From NCBI GenBank assembly GCA_020724465.1, contig DYGX01000009.1, forward strand, positions 152,100 to 216,099: a DNA stretch of 64,000 nt, written 5' to 3'. Under the pieces are notes generated by a model that searched no databases, was not told the origin of the DNA, and saw only the letters and a list, made by a program, of their open reading frames with translations. The position numbers and the translations under genes are program-made. The stretch is from Thermoflexus sp. (GTDB taxonomy: Bacteria; Chloroflexota; Anaerolineae; Aggregatilineales; Aggregatilineaceae). This document shows positions 20,512 through 29,514 of the stretch, piece after piece (position 1 is the first letter of the stretch; every line of letters starts with the position of its first letter).

Positions 20512-20550
20512 TACAATCTCAGAATGCTGGAATAAAGCGTGATATTACGC
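20512..20550 (+). promoter_or_regulatory. Possible promoter and leader palindrome of the GT2 gene
   Basis: A near-consensus -10 TACAAT lies at 20512-20517, 60 bases before the GT2 start, without a good -35. Downstream is a short inverted repeat (GCGT at 20537-20540, ACGC at 20547-20550) with six AT-rich bases between. Weak evidence. Confidence 0.3.
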
Positions 20551-20576
20551 GCCGCAAAAGAAAGCTCTAGACCTCT

Positions 20577-21527
20577 ATGCGATCGATTTCGGTGGTAGTC
20601 CCGGTCTATAATTCGGCGCCGAGTCTGCCTGAGCTGGCCGCACGCCTGGCGGCGGTGCTGCCCACCGTCAGCGAGCAGTACGAGCTGATCCTCGTGGAAG
20701 ATGACAGCCGCGATCGCAGTTGGGATGTCATCCGCGAGCTGGCGGAGCAGTACCCGTGGGTGCGCGGTCTCAAGCTGATGCGCAATTCCGGGCAGCACAA
20801 CGCCCTGTTGTGCGGCATTCGGGAAGCGCGCTATCCGGTGATCGTCACCCTCGATGACGATCTGCAGCACCCACCTGAGGAGATCCCAACCCTGCTGGCG
20901 AAGCTGGATGAAGGGTATGACGTGGTGTACGGCACGCCGCAGCGCGAGCAGCACGGGCTGTGGCGCGACCTGGCTTCGCGCATCACCAAGCTGGCGCTGC
21001 AAAGCGCCATGGGCGCCGAAACGGCGCGCCACGTCAGCGCATTTCGCGCTTTCCGCACCCGGCTGCGCAAGGCGTTCGAGGTCTATCGCGGCCCGTTCGT
21101 CTCCATCGACGTGCTGCTCACCTGGGGAGCGACGCGCTTCGCTGCCGTGCCGGTCCCGCACTACCCCCGCCAGGTGGGCAAGTCCAACTACACATTCCGC
21201 AAACTCGTCATTCACGCCATGAATATGGCGACCGGGTTCAGCGCGGTGCCGCTGCAACTGGCGAGCTGGATCGGCTTCGCCTTCACCCTGTTCGGCGCGC
21301 TGATCCTGGTGTATGTGCTGGGCCGCTTCGTGATCGAGGGGGGCAGCGTGCCGGGGTTCCCGTTCCTGGCGTCGATCATCGCCATCTTCTCCGGAGTGCA
21401 GCTTTTCGTGATCGGCATTTTCGGGGAGTACCTGGCCCGCATGCACTTCCGCCTGATGGACCGGCCCGCGTACACCGTCGCCGAGGACACCGCCGCGCCG
21501 GATAACAACGGAGCGCCCCTTGACTGA
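20577..21527 (+). CDS. GT2 glycosyltransferase, polyprenyl-phosphate (DPM1/ArnC-like)
   Basis: 316-residue family 2 glycosyltransferase that moves a sugar from a nucleotide donor to polyprenyl phosphate at the inner face of the membrane. The GT-A domain shows SVVVPVYNSAPSL, LILVEDDSRDRSW and the metal-binding VTLDDDLQHPPEE, then the acceptor region RQVGKSNYTFRKL. Two C-terminal membrane helices (about 225-290) place it in the ArnC/DPM1/GtrB group rather than soluble GT2 enzymes. It overlaps the next acetyltransferase gene by 8 bases, so the transferred sugar may be an acetamido sugar. The GT-C-like membrane protein downstream could use the lipid-linked product. Confidence 0.9.
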   Translation: MRSISVVVPVYNSAPSLPELAARLAAVLPTVSEQYELILVEDDSRDRSWDVIRELAEQYPWVRGLKLMRNSGQHNALLCGIREARYPVIVTLDDDLQHPPEEIPTLLAKLDEGYDVVYGTPQREQHGLWRDLASRITKLALQSAMGAETARHVSAFRAFRTRLRKAFEVYRGPFVSIDVLLTWGATRFAAVPVPHYPRQVGKSNYTFRKLVIHAMNMATGFSAVPLQLASWIGFAFTLFGALILVYVLGRFVIEGGSVPGFPFLASIIAIFSGVQLFVIGIFGEYLARMHFRLMDRPAYTVAEDTAAPDNNGAPLD

Positions 21528-22254
21528 GCTGCCGCTGTGCCGCTTTCTCCCGTGGGACACGGAGTTTTTCGGGGTCCGCATTGGCCGCGTCGAGCCGCAC
21601 CGGCTCACCCCGGCCAGCGCGGCTGAGATTCTGGCGTGGTGCCGCACGAACGCCATCGACCTGCTCTACTTCCTGGCCGATTTTGACGATCCGGACACCG
21701 TGCGTCTGGCGGAAGAAAACCGGTTTCATCTGGTCGATCTGCGTGTCACGCTCGACCGGAAGCTGGACACGCCCGTCTCATCGCCTTCAACGCACTCGAT
21801 CCGCACGGCCCGGCAGGACGACCTGCCCGCGCTGCGCGCGATCGCGTCTGCGGCGTTCCGTCAGTCTCGCTTCTTCTTCGACCAGCGGATCTCCGACGAG
21901 CGAGCCGGCGACCTGTACGCCATCTGGATTGAAAAACGGGTTCACGAGCCAGACAGCCAGGTATTCGTCGCAGATTGGAACGGTGAAGCGGCGGGTTTCA
22001 TCACGTGCCTGCTCGACGGCCCGCACGGCGAGATCGATCTGTTCGGCGTGGGTGAGGTCGCGCGCGGACAGGGGCTTGGGACGGCGCTGGTGGAACATGC
22101 CCTGCGGTGGTTCGCCGCCGGGGGAGCCGGGCGCGTCTCCGTGGTCACGCAAGGGCGCAACATTGCCGCCCAACGCCTGTACCAACGCTGCGGCTTCGCA
22201 ACCGCCGCGTTGCAGCTGTGGTATCACCGCTGGTTCTCAGCGGATGTCTCGTGA
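21520..22254 (+). CDS. GNAT acetyltransferase, WecD-like
   Basis: 244 residues beginning at TTG inside the end of the GT2 gene, which implies translational coupling. The N-terminal block CRFLPWDTEFFGVRIG and the C-terminal GNAT loop GVGEVARGQGLGTALVEHAL plus RLYQRCGFATA match the WecD/RffC group, which N-acetylates dTDP-4-amino-dideoxyhexose (Fuc4N) for polysaccharides. The exact substrate is inferred from this resemblance and from the adjacent lipid-sugar transferase; another nucleotide-amino-sugar is possible. Confidence 0.8.
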   Translation: MTELPLCRFLPWDTEFFGVRIGRVEPHRLTPASAAEILAWCRTNAIDLLYFLADFDDPDTVRLAEENRFHLVDLRVTLDRKLDTPVSSPSTHSIRTARQDDLPALRAIASAAFRQSRFFFDQRISDERAGDLYAIWIEKRVHEPDSQVFVADWNGEAAGFITCLLDGPHGEIDLFGVGEVARGQGLGTALVEHALRWFAAGGAGRVSVVTQGRNIAAQRLYQRCGFATAALQLWYHRWFSADVS

Positions 22255-22354
22255 TGCGCGATGCTCCGCACTCGAGGCAATCTCTTATCTGGCCTGACCG
22301 GCCGGTAAGCTACCCGGAGCGCTACGTCAGCCAACCCACAGCGATTATCCCCGC

Positions 22355-24694
22355 GTGAAAACGATGAGCGATCCTGTCCGGCCCCAACGCTTGATTTCAT
22401 GGCTGGCCCTGCTGGTGTTGTGCGGCGTTTTTCTGCTGCCGGTCGTGGCCTGGGCAACCGGCTCAAGCGTGATCGACCGGCAAATCGACGGGATGCACGT
22501 CACCCTCTCGACCAGTGCGCGGTTGATTCTGCCGGGCCGCTGCGCGACCGTGCGCTGGAACGTGCGCGGTGCGGAGCAGATCACCCTTAACGAGGTGCCG
22601 GTCGCGCCGCAGGGCGAGTGGAGAGTTTGCCCGCAGGAGAGCACCGGATACAGCCTGACCCTGCTGCACCAGGACGGCCACCAGGCGCGCCAGAGCGTGT
22701 TTGTGCGCGTGCTGTTCACCACCGCCAACACCCGCCTGCTGGGCGCTGTGGTCGCGCTTTACCTGGTTGTCACTGTGCTGGCCGTCAGCTTTTTCGGCGA
22801 TCTCCCCATCCTCAGCCCGCGGCTACAGCGCCCGCGCCGCGCGGCGATAAGGGCCGGCACCGTCTTCGCCCGGTGGGTGCTCCAGCACCTGCAGCGCTCG
22901 GATATTCGCCATGACGTCGAGCACATCACGGCTCTGGCGGTGCTGGCGGGCTTGCCGCTGCTCGTCCCAAGAAGCATGGGCTGGGAGCACTCTGGTCTCA
23001 TCGCCGCGATCTTTGTCAGCGGCGGCGTAGCGGTGATGCTCCACTGGGTGCGCAGCGCCCCGCCCGACGTCGTGACCCCTATCCGCGCGCGCCCTGGCCG
23101 GCTGATCGCAGCCGGAACGCTGCTGGCGCTCACTGCCGCGCTGGGTTTCTACATCCCCATGCGTGACCAGTTCTGGATAGGTGGCGACGAAATCCGCGTG
23201 CTGCAAAACGCGACCGAGGGCTGGTCGTCGGTTCCGGTCTTCGACCAGACGCAGGGCCGCCCGCTGACACCGCTGGTCGCCATCCTGGTCGGCTATCTGA
23301 CGCCGGACAACATCTTTGGTTTTCTGTGGATGGCCGCCGCGCTACGGTTCCTCAGCGGCGCGCTGGTCTTCGGCATCGTGCGGCTGTTGCTGCCGCACCA
23401 TCTGCTCCTGGCGCTGGCCGCCGGGCTGCTGTTCGTGATCAACCCGTCCGAGCCGACGCGGTTTATCGCGGTGCACATGCAGGGCTACAACGGCGTCGTG
23501 TTTCTGTCGCTCCTGGGGCTGTATCTCTACATCCGCTCGGCCAAGACTGGGCACCGGCTCCTGCTGGCGAGCGCGTGTGTGATGCTGCTGGCGAGCGTCC
23601 TGGTCGGTGAGGTGGCGCTCCCGGTAACCCTGCTCTGGCCGGGGCTGCTCTGGCTGGGCGCGCGCCGTCATCGGCTGACCTGGCTCTACGCCTGGGGAGC
23701 AACCTTTGCGCTTGCCACCGCCCGGGTGCTGCAATTCCAACTCTCGGCAGAAGAAACCTACCAACGCAATCTGGTCGCCACCGCCTTCGCACCGGATGCC
23801 TGGATCGTGCAGTTCTTCCGGCAGCTTGGCGCGATCACGCGTTATCTGACGGTTTACCCGGCGTCGGCGCAGGACTGGGCCTTCGGCCTCGCGCTGGGGA
23901 TCATCGTGGCGGCAGGGCTGGTAGGCTTCGCCTGGACCAGCCAGGCCCGGCAGGTGCCAACACTGAGCCACAGGCAGATTGTCGCCGGCCTGGCGCTGGC
24001 GCTGGCCGGGATCGTGCTCGGTTTTCTGCCGCTGTTGACGGTGACCGGGATCCTGGGCAGTCTGCGCACACAGTTTCTGAGCGCTCCCGCGCAGGCCGTC
24101 TTCCTGGCATTGGTGCTGGCGTGGGTCGGTCAGCACGTTACCAGGCGCGCGCGGACAGTGTGGATCGCCGGGACTACCGGGCTGCTGGTGACCCTGGCGA
24201 CTGTGTCCGGCTTCTACACGCAAGCGCACCGGCCCGTCAACCCGCATGCCCGCTACGAGCACGCCGCCTGCATCGCGCACCAGATGCTCGAGCAGGTCCC
24301 TGCCGTGCAGCCTGACACAGTTGTGCTCTTTGTGCTGGACAACGGAGTCGACTCGCCGCTGGGTTGGAACTACTTTGCCTTCGAGCTGGCGCGCCATCTG
24401 TACGGGGTCGAAGGCTATATGCTCAATTACACTGACTCGCTGGGCGTGCGCTACACGCTAAACCGCGCGGAAGTTGGGGAAGGCGCCTTTTTCGTGCCAT
24501 ACCCGCTCGACCGGTACGTCGCTTTCCGGGTTCAGGGCGACGGCACGGCGCGCCTGCTCGACGAACTACCGCCCGCGATCCTGCCCGCCGACCCGGACGA
24601 CACCGCCGGATACAATCCCCACGCCCGCATCATCCCCGGCGAGGCGCGCCCGCTGCGCTATCTGCACTGCCCGGTTGAGGCACCCGCGCGGTAA
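22355..24694 (+). CDS. Large polytopic membrane protein, GT-C-like
   Basis: 779 residues from a GTG at 22355 (an ATG three codons later is an alternative; no clear ribosome site for either). A first hydrophobic segment (about 12-34) is followed by a small extracytoplasmic beta-type domain with C63 and C92, then a helix near 130-145, and about eleven helices from about residue 185 to 620. The loop FWIGGDEIRVLQNATEG after an early helix holds an acidic pair like the donor-binding loop of GT-C transferases. The soluble C-terminal tail is about 130 residues. Same cysteine module as the protein at 3071-5641. Likely transfers lipid-linked sugar outside the membrane; not proven. Confidence 0.7.
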   Translation: MKTMSDPVRPQRLISWLALLVLCGVFLLPVVAWATGSSVIDRQIDGMHVTLSTSARLILPGRCATVRWNVRGAEQITLNEVPVAPQGEWRVCPQESTGYSLTLLHQDGHQARQSVFVRVLFTTANTRLLGAVVALYLVVTVLAVSFFGDLPILSPRLQRPRRAAIRAGTVFARWVLQHLQRSDIRHDVEHITALAVLAGLPLLVPRSMGWEHSGLIAAIFVSGGVAVMLHWVRSAPPDVVTPIRARPGRLIAAGTLLALTAALGFYIPMRDQFWIGGDEIRVLQNATEGWSSVPVFDQTQGRPLTPLVAILVGYLTPDNIFGFLWMAAALRFLSGALVFGIVRLLLPHHLLLALAAGLLFVINPSEPTRFIAVHMQGYNGVVFLSLLGLYLYIRSAKTGHRLLLASACVMLLASVLVGEVALPVTLLWPGLLWLGARRHRLTWLYAWGATFALATARVLQFQLSAEETYQRNLVATAFAPDAWIVQFFRQLGAITRYLTVYPASAQDWAFGLALGIIVAAGLVGFAWTSQARQVPTLSHRQIVAGLALALAGIVLGFLPLLTVTGILGSLRTQFLSAPAQAVFLALVLAWVGQHVTRRARTVWIAGTTGLLVTLATVSGFYTQAHRPVNPHARYEHAACIAHQMLEQVPAVQPDTVVLFVLDNGVDSPLGWNYFAFELARHLYGVEGYMLNYTDSLGVRYTLNRAEVGEGAFFVPYPLDRYVAFRVQGDGTARLLDELPPAILPADPDDTAGYNPHARIIPGEARPLRYLHCPVEAPAR

Positions 24695-24733
24695 AAAAGG
24701 CGCGGGCGCGCCCTGCCACTTGAGCGCGCCCGC
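24693..24733. terminator. Bidirectional terminator between convergent genes
   Basis: GCGGGCGCG (24702-24710) and CGCGCCCGC (24725-24733) form a 9-bp stem with a 14-base loop. Six A residues at 24693-24698 give a T-run for the minus strand, so it is a good terminator for the cytochrome/membrane-protein pair and may also serve the plus-strand gene. Confidence 0.65.
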
Positions 24734-24785
24734 TGGCACTCAGGCTGATTGCTGCGCCAGCCGCCAACCGGGAGAACGGCGCAGG

Positions 24786-25301
24786 TCACATATACCGCGC
24801 GCTGGCCATCCCAACAAGCGAGATCACACTCAGGACGGTGGTTGACTGCATCGCGAAGGCGCTGCGAGCCTTCAGGCGCTGCACCTCGGCAACCAGCTCC
24901 GGTCGAGGATGTGGGTTACTCGCCATCAGACGATGCTGGACTGCATCGAGTCGCTTCATCGTCGGCCCGATCAGCAGCAGGCCGTCGAAGAAGGCGAGCA
25001 GCCCGGCGATTGCGCCGACGGTCAGCGTCAGCCCCGCAGCCGACTCCATCCAGTCGCGGTTGAAGCCGTCTGACACCCGCGTGTACAGCCACAGGCCGCT
25101 GATGATAGTCAGCAGCGAGGCGAGCGGCATAAGCTGCGCGTAGCGCGTGTGCTTCTGCATGCCCTGCATGAAAGCGCCGCCGGTTGGCCCCAGAGCCGCT
25201 ACTGCCGGAACGATCACCAGCATCATCAGCAGGTCGGTCCCGACCCAGAATGAGCCGCTGAAGATGTGCACCAGGCGCAGGATGATCATCGTTTCGTCCA
25301 T
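24786..25301 (-). CDS. Integral membrane protein, CopD/DUF2269-like
   Basis: 171 residues with four membrane helices. It opens with LRLVHIFSGSFWVGTDLLMM, where a His and an aromatic-rich first helix recall CopD-like and DUF2269 proteins that bind haem or copper in the membrane. An AAGGAG site precedes the ATG. It lies 20 bp after a cytochrome c lipoprotein gene on the same strand, so the two probably form one redox unit. Function not established for the family. Confidence 0.65.
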   Translation of the reverse strand: MDETMIILRLVHIFSGSFWVGTDLLMMLVIVPAVAALGPTGGAFMQGMQKHTRYAQLMPLASLLTIISGLWLYTRVSDGFNRDWMESAAGLTLTVGAIAGLLAFFDGLLLIGPTMKRLDAVQHRLMASNPHPRPELVAEVQRLKARSAFAMQSTTVLSVISLVGMASARYM

Positions 25302-25321
25302 GGTCCATGCTCCTTCCCGTC

Positions 25322-25732
25322 CTACAAGGTCAGCAGATAGGCGATCAAATCAGCAATCTGCTGCTGAGATAATCTCTTGTCATAATCGGACGGCATGGTA
25401 TTCGAGTAGCCCCGGACGACATACCGGGACGGCCGGATGATGCTGTAAAAGGTGTATACTGCGGGGTCTTCGTCCGGCACGCGCGCACCGGCAATCTGGC
25501 CGTATCCTGCCAGCGGCGGACCGGCGCGCCGCTCCGTGCCGGCCGCGTGGCAGGCCGAGCAGGCAGCCGCGCCGTTGACCGGCCGGTCGAACAGCGCCGC
25601 GCCGGGCGCCGCGTCTCCGGCAGGGAGATCGCCGTACGAGAACGAGATCGCATCCGGCGCGCAGCCCGCGCCGACCAGCAGCGCCAGCGCAAGCAGAGCC
25701 AGTCGGTTGATCCAGCAAGCCCTGTGTGACAT
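25322..25732 (-). CDS. Cytochrome c lipoprotein, one haem
   Basis: 136 residues from an ATG at 25732. A signal peptide ends in the lipobox-like LLVGAGC, so the mature protein is probably lipid-anchored outside the membrane. A single haem-binding motif CSACH follows, and a distal Met candidate is in YSNTMPSDYD; this is the layout of small class I cytochromes c in terminal electron transfer. Pairs with the downstream CopD-like membrane protein. Redox partner unknown. Confidence 0.85.
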   Translation of the reverse strand: MSHRACWINRLALLALALLVGAGCAPDAISFSYGDLPAGDAAPGAALFDRPVNGAAACSACHAAGTERRAGPPLAGYGQIAGARVPDEDPAVYTFYSIIRPSRYVVRGYSNTMPSDYDKRLSQQQIADLIAYLLTL

Positions 25733-25843
25733 GGCGCGCACCCCCTGTCGGTCCAGATGCCAGCCCTCGGACATGCGAGGACGATCCGGCCACCGGGCGC
25801 GGGAAACGCCGCGCCGTCCCGTCTCTCAGCACTTGATGGTTGT

Positions 25844-25872
25844 ATTATCGGACGGAATAAACGCCGTGTATA
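25844..25872 (-). promoter_or_regulatory. Possible promoter for the cytochrome c unit
   Basis: On the minus strand, TATACA (25872-25867) and GATAAT (25849-25844) are 17 bases apart, about 110 bases upstream of the cytochrome ATG. Each box matches consensus at four or five positions. Confidence 0.35.
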
Positions 25873-25947
25873 TCGCTCTGAGCATGATTCGAGAGGGAGA
25901 GGCGAGTTATTTCGCGCCGACAACAGGCCAATTAGCAAAAGCCGGAA

Positions 25948-25953
25948 TATAAT
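25948..25953 (+). promoter_or_regulatory. -10 element for the aldose epimerase gene
   Basis: A perfect TATAAT lies 71 bases before the epimerase ATG, in the divergent gap with the cytochrome unit. No convincing -35 is seen 16-18 bases upstream. Confidence 0.4.
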
Positions 25954-26023
25954 CTCCGACCGTGCATAACGCGGCGGAGAGCGGGCACATCCGCGCAGCC
26001 GTCATCCTTCCGAGGGGGACACC

Positions 26024-27043
26024 ATGCAACAATTCACGCTGGTCAACGCCAACGGCATCGAGGTCACAATCACATCCTATGGGGGCGCGATCACCTCGCT
26101 GCGCGTGCCGGATCGTCACGGCACGCCGGCGAATGTCGTCTTGGGCTACGAGACGCTTGAGCAGTACGCGGCGAATCCGCTCTACTTTGGCTGCATCACG
26201 GGGCGCTGCGCCAACCGGATTGCCGGCGGCCGGTTCACGCTCGATGGGCGCGAGTACACCCTGCCGCTGAACGACGGGCCGAACTCATTGCATGGCGGCC
26301 ATGCCGGGTTCGATAAGCGCGTCTGGCGCGCCGGCGCGATCAACGGCCAGGGACGGAGCGGGGTGACGCTGTCGTACCTCAGCCCGGACGGCGAAGAAGG
26401 CTACCCCGGCAACCTGGACGTGACGGTTACCTACACGCTCACCGATGCCAACGAGATCCGCATCGACTACCGCGCTACGACCGATCAGCCGACCATCGTG
26501 AACCTGACCAACCATTCATATTTCAATCTCGCCGGCGAGGGCAGCGGCCCGGTTTACGATCACATCCTGATGATCAATGCCGACCGTTATACGCCGGTCA
26601 ACGACAACCTGATTCCGACCGGCGAGCTGGCGCCGGTCAACGGCACGCCGTTCGACTTCCGTCTGCCGAAAGTGATCGGCGCGGGCGTGCGCGGGCCGCA
26701 CCCGCAGATCGCGCGCGGGCGCGGCTACGATCACAACTGGGTGCTCAACCGGCCCGCACCCGACGACAGCTCGCTGCTGCTGGCCGCCCGCCTGTACGAA
26801 CCCCGCTCGGGACGCCTGCTCGAAGTCTGGACCACCGAGCCGGGCATCCAGTTCTATTCCGGCAACTTCCTGGATGGCACGGTTTCCGGCCCCAGCGGGC
26901 GCGCCTATCGCCAGGGCGACGGGCTGGCGCTCGAGACCCAGCACTTCCCGGATGCGCCCAACCAGCCGCACTTCCCAAGCGTGGTCCTGCGGCCCGGCGA
27001 GACATACCAGTCCACGACCGTCTACCGCTTCCTGACCGACTGA
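26024..27043 (+). CDS. galM: Aldose 1-epimerase (galactose mutarotase)
   Basis: 339 residues, ATG after GAGGGGG. Converts alpha and beta anomers of hexoses. Family blocks: GCITGRCANRIAGGRF, LNDGPNSLHGGHAGFDKRVW (catalytic His), VNLTNHSYFNLAG (second His) and the C-terminal ALETQHFPDAPNQPHFPS with a Glu nearby. No signal peptide, so cytoplasmic. Stands alone but fits with the many glycosidases that release free sugar here. Confidence 0.95.
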   Translation: MQQFTLVNANGIEVTITSYGGAITSLRVPDRHGTPANVVLGYETLEQYAANPLYFGCITGRCANRIAGGRFTLDGREYTLPLNDGPNSLHGGHAGFDKRVWRAGAINGQGRSGVTLSYLSPDGEEGYPGNLDVTVTYTLTDANEIRIDYRATTDQPTIVNLTNHSYFNLAGEGSGPVYDHILMINADRYTPVNDNLIPTGELAPVNGTPFDFRLPKVIGAGVRGPHPQIARGRGYDHNWVLNRPAPDDSSLLLAARLYEPRSGRLLEVWTTEPGIQFYSGNFLDGTVSGPSGRAYRQGDGLALETQHFPDAPNQPHFPSVVLRPGETYQSTTVYRFLTD

Positions 27044-27074
27044 GCCACCGGGATCACGCCGCGCCGGGTGGCTC
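27042..27074. terminator. Inverted repeat between convergent stops
   Basis: GAGCCACC (27042-27049) and GGTGGCTC (27067-27074) form an 8-bp stem that overlaps the stop of galM and the end of the M23 gene. Possible bidirectional terminator. Confidence 0.35.
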
Positions 27075-28745
27075 TTGCGCCTCAAGCAGCCACAGGTTGC
27101 CGTCGCGCGCGTTCTGGAAGGCGATCGCCCGCCCGTCGGGCGAGACGGACCAGTCGCCGTTGGCGATGGTGAACGGCATCGTCTGCGGATCGCTGAGCGG
27201 CATCGATTCCCCGCTGGGCACGTGATAGAAGTTCAACTGCTGGATATCGGTGTCCGGGTCGAAGGTGATGCAGAAGACGCTCTCGGAGTCACGCCAGCGG
27301 TAGTCTCCGAACCAGGGCAGCTTCTGAGGCACAGCGCCCGGCGCGATCTCCAGCGCAAAAGCGCCGTCGGCAGCCGGATCCGGGTTGAACGTGCTGAAAA
27401 AGATAACCCGCTGACCGCCCGGCGCCACCTGCAGATTGCGAATGCTGTGCCAGACGCCCAGCCGGTAGGCAGCGCCGTCGAAGACGTTGACGACCGACAA
27501 GCTGCTGTAGCGGCCCGGCATCTGCTCGCGCTCGGTGACGAGCAGGTGACTGCTATCCAGCCAGCGGGCGCTCGTGCTCTGGCCCTGCCCGGTCCACACG
27601 GCGTGATTCAGCGCGCCGTCCAGCGAGGCCACGTAGACCGCTCGCCGTCCGCCGTCAGCGTCCATCCACATCACAAGCCGGTTATCCGGGCTGAGGCTGG
27701 GCAGCGCGTCGGGGATCGACAGCACCCACTCCACGCCGTCCGCTAGGCGGCGCACGATGGTACGATCGCGCTCGTAGATCAGCTCGTGGGTGCCGTCCGC
27801 CGAAAGAATCGGGGGCGGCGCGCTCTGCACCAGGACCGCGCGCAACGGATTGAAGGCGATCTCATAGACACCGGCAAGCTGCCCGTCCGGCCCGTCCATG
27901 AACATCAGCCGGTTGGTCTCGCCCGGATGCCACCACACCCCGGCGCAGCAGCCGCCGCTGCCGATCTGGCGCAGCGTCCAGGCGGGGCTGACCGGCGTGA
28001 AGGGGCGCTGAGGCGGCGGGGCAATCTGCACGCTGCGCGCGGCAGGGGTTGGCCACGTCTGCGCGTAATCGTTCAGGCGCCGCCCGCCAAAGACAACCTC
28101 AGGTTGGTCTTCCAGGCTGATCCAGCGGCGCGGCGCGGTCAGGTCGCGCTGGAAGACCGGGCGCAGCCGCGAGTCCATCCCCAGCAGGCTGTGCCACGGC
28201 GCGTCGATGGTCAGGATCGGGTTGTACGCGATGCGCTGGTCGCGCGAGCGGACCTCGAAGTGCAGGTGCGGCCGGCTTTCGCACGTTTCGTCCGGGTCGC
28301 CGGACAGGGCAACTACCTCGCCCTGCCGGACTGCCTGCCCCTCGACCAGCGCGGGCCGCTCCAGAAGATGTCCGTATAGCACCGACAGTCCAAGCTCAGG
28401 GAAGTCCAGCGTCAGGTTGTGAGGCGCGGACCCCCGGTACGGGTTATCCACCGAGCCGACCACGCCGTCCGCCACGGCCACCAGCGGCGTACCGCACGGC
28501 ATGGAGATGTCAATGCCAAAGTGGAGATATTGCCCGGCGGAGTACTGCCGCGCGCCAGAGACAAACGCGCCGGTCGTATTGCCGTAGGGCTGACCGAGCA
28601 GCCAGGTCGACGGACCGGGCGGACCGGCCACAGGCATGATAAACGGTTTGGAGTCCGGCGCAGGCCCCGGTCCCTGAGCATGGCCGGTCGCCGCGCCGGC
28701 AAGCAGTATCACCAGCAGCAGCGCCAGAAAGCGACCGCCCCTCAC
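27054..28745 (-). CDS. Secreted M23 (LytM-type) peptidase with C-terminal propeller-like repeats
   Basis: 563 residues from a GTG at 28745, 16 bp after the stop of the preceding gene; earlier in-frame starts lie inside that gene. A signal peptide (about 1-23, ending GHAQ) leads into an M23 domain with HFGID (HxxxD) and RPHLHFEV (HxH), the zinc ligands of LytM-like endopeptidases that cut peptidoglycan bridges. From about residue 290 come repeated strands of the type SLSPDNRLVMW, NLQVAPGGQRVIFF and SVSPDGRAIAFQ, like TolB propeller blades. The fusion suggests a sensor or binding domain attached to a cell-wall enzyme. Probably extracytoplasmic. Confidence 0.82.
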   Translation of the reverse strand: MRGGRFLALLLVILLAGAATGHAQGPGPAPDSKPFIMPVAGPPGPSTWLLGQPYGNTTGAFVSGARQYSAGQYLHFGIDISMPCGTPLVAVADGVVGSVDNPYRGSAPHNLTLDFPELGLSVLYGHLLERPALVEGQAVRQGEVVALSGDPDETCESRPHLHFEVRSRDQRIAYNPILTIDAPWHSLLGMDSRLRPVFQRDLTAPRRWISLEDQPEVVFGGRRLNDYAQTWPTPAARSVQIAPPPQRPFTPVSPAWTLRQIGSGGCCAGVWWHPGETNRLMFMDGPDGQLAGVYEIAFNPLRAVLVQSAPPPILSADGTHELIYERDRTIVRRLADGVEWVLSIPDALPSLSPDNRLVMWMDADGGRRAVYVASLDGALNHAVWTGQGQSTSARWLDSSHLLVTEREQMPGRYSSLSVVNVFDGAAYRLGVWHSIRNLQVAPGGQRVIFFSTFNPDPAADGAFALEIAPGAVPQKLPWFGDYRWRDSESVFCITFDPDTDIQQLNFYHVPSGESMPLSDPQTMPFTIANGDWSVSPDGRAIAFQNARDGNLWLLEAQEPPGAA

Positions 28746-28761
28746 CTGTCCTGCACCTGCC

Positions 28762-29514
28762 TTACGAGGCTGCACCCAGCTTGCGTTCGAAGAACGAAAC
28801 CATCTGCTCGAAAGCATCCTGCGCGACTTCATCCTGGCGAAGCTGGCCGTTTGCCAGCATGAAACCGTGCGGCTCGCCAAAGTAGACTTTCAGCTCAAAA
28901 TACTTGCCCGCCTCGGTCAGCGCATTGGCGTAGCCGTAGATCTCGCCGATCGGGCTGGGCTGGTCCGCAGTGCCGTGAATCATCAGCATCGGCGCCCGAA
29001 GCTGATCGATCAGATCGGCAGGCGCGGGGTCGCCCCGGAAGGGGAACCCATACCAGGCCACGCCGGCAGCAAATTCCTGGATCTGCGGCAGGAACAACAT
29101 CGTGTAGCGCCCGCCCGCGCAGAAGCCCGTCAGGCCCAGACGCGCCGGGTCCACATCCTCGCGCGCGCTGAGGAACGCGACGCTGTCGTGCAGAAGCTGC
29201 TCAACAGTCGCGTCCGAGGGGCTTTCCTCAAACGTCTGCCACCCGACGGCCAGCACCACAAAACCGCGCGCCGCGAACGCATCCGTCATCGTGCGGTAGC
29301 CTTCTTCGAGGCCGCGGAACGAATGAATCAACACGATCCCAGGATACGGCCCGCCCTCGCTGGGCGCCGCCAGATAGGACGCATATGCCCGGCCGTTGCT
29401 CTCAACCTCGACGTCCATACTCGTCACATCCAGTCCTTCGGGTCCTTGTGCCAGCGCCGCGCCCGGCAGCATCAGCAGCGCGCAGCCCAGCAGCGAAGCG
29501 ATCACTCGTTTCAT
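28762..29514 (-). CDS. Secreted dienelactone-hydrolase-family protein
   Basis: 250 residues, ATG after a strong GGAGG. A signal peptide ends at AALAQ. The alpha/beta hydrolase domain carries the Cys nucleophile typical of dienelactone hydrolases (GLTGFCAGGRYTM), an Asp in HGTADQPSP and a His in GEPHGFML. It is followed 16 bp later by the M23 peptidase gene, so both are exported from one transcript. Natural substrate unknown; ester or lactone hydrolysis is expected. Confidence 0.85.
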   Translation of the reverse strand: MKRVIASLLGCALLMLPGAALAQGPEGLDVTSMDVEVESNGRAYASYLAAPSEGGPYPGIVLIHSFRGLEEGYRTMTDAFAARGFVVLAVGWQTFEESPSDATVEQLLHDSVAFLSAREDVDPARLGLTGFCAGGRYTMLFLPQIQEFAAGVAWYGFPFRGDPAPADLIDQLRAPMLMIHGTADQPSPIGEIYGYANALTEAGKYFELKVYFGEPHGFMLANGQLRQDEVAQDAFEQMVSFFERKLGAAS

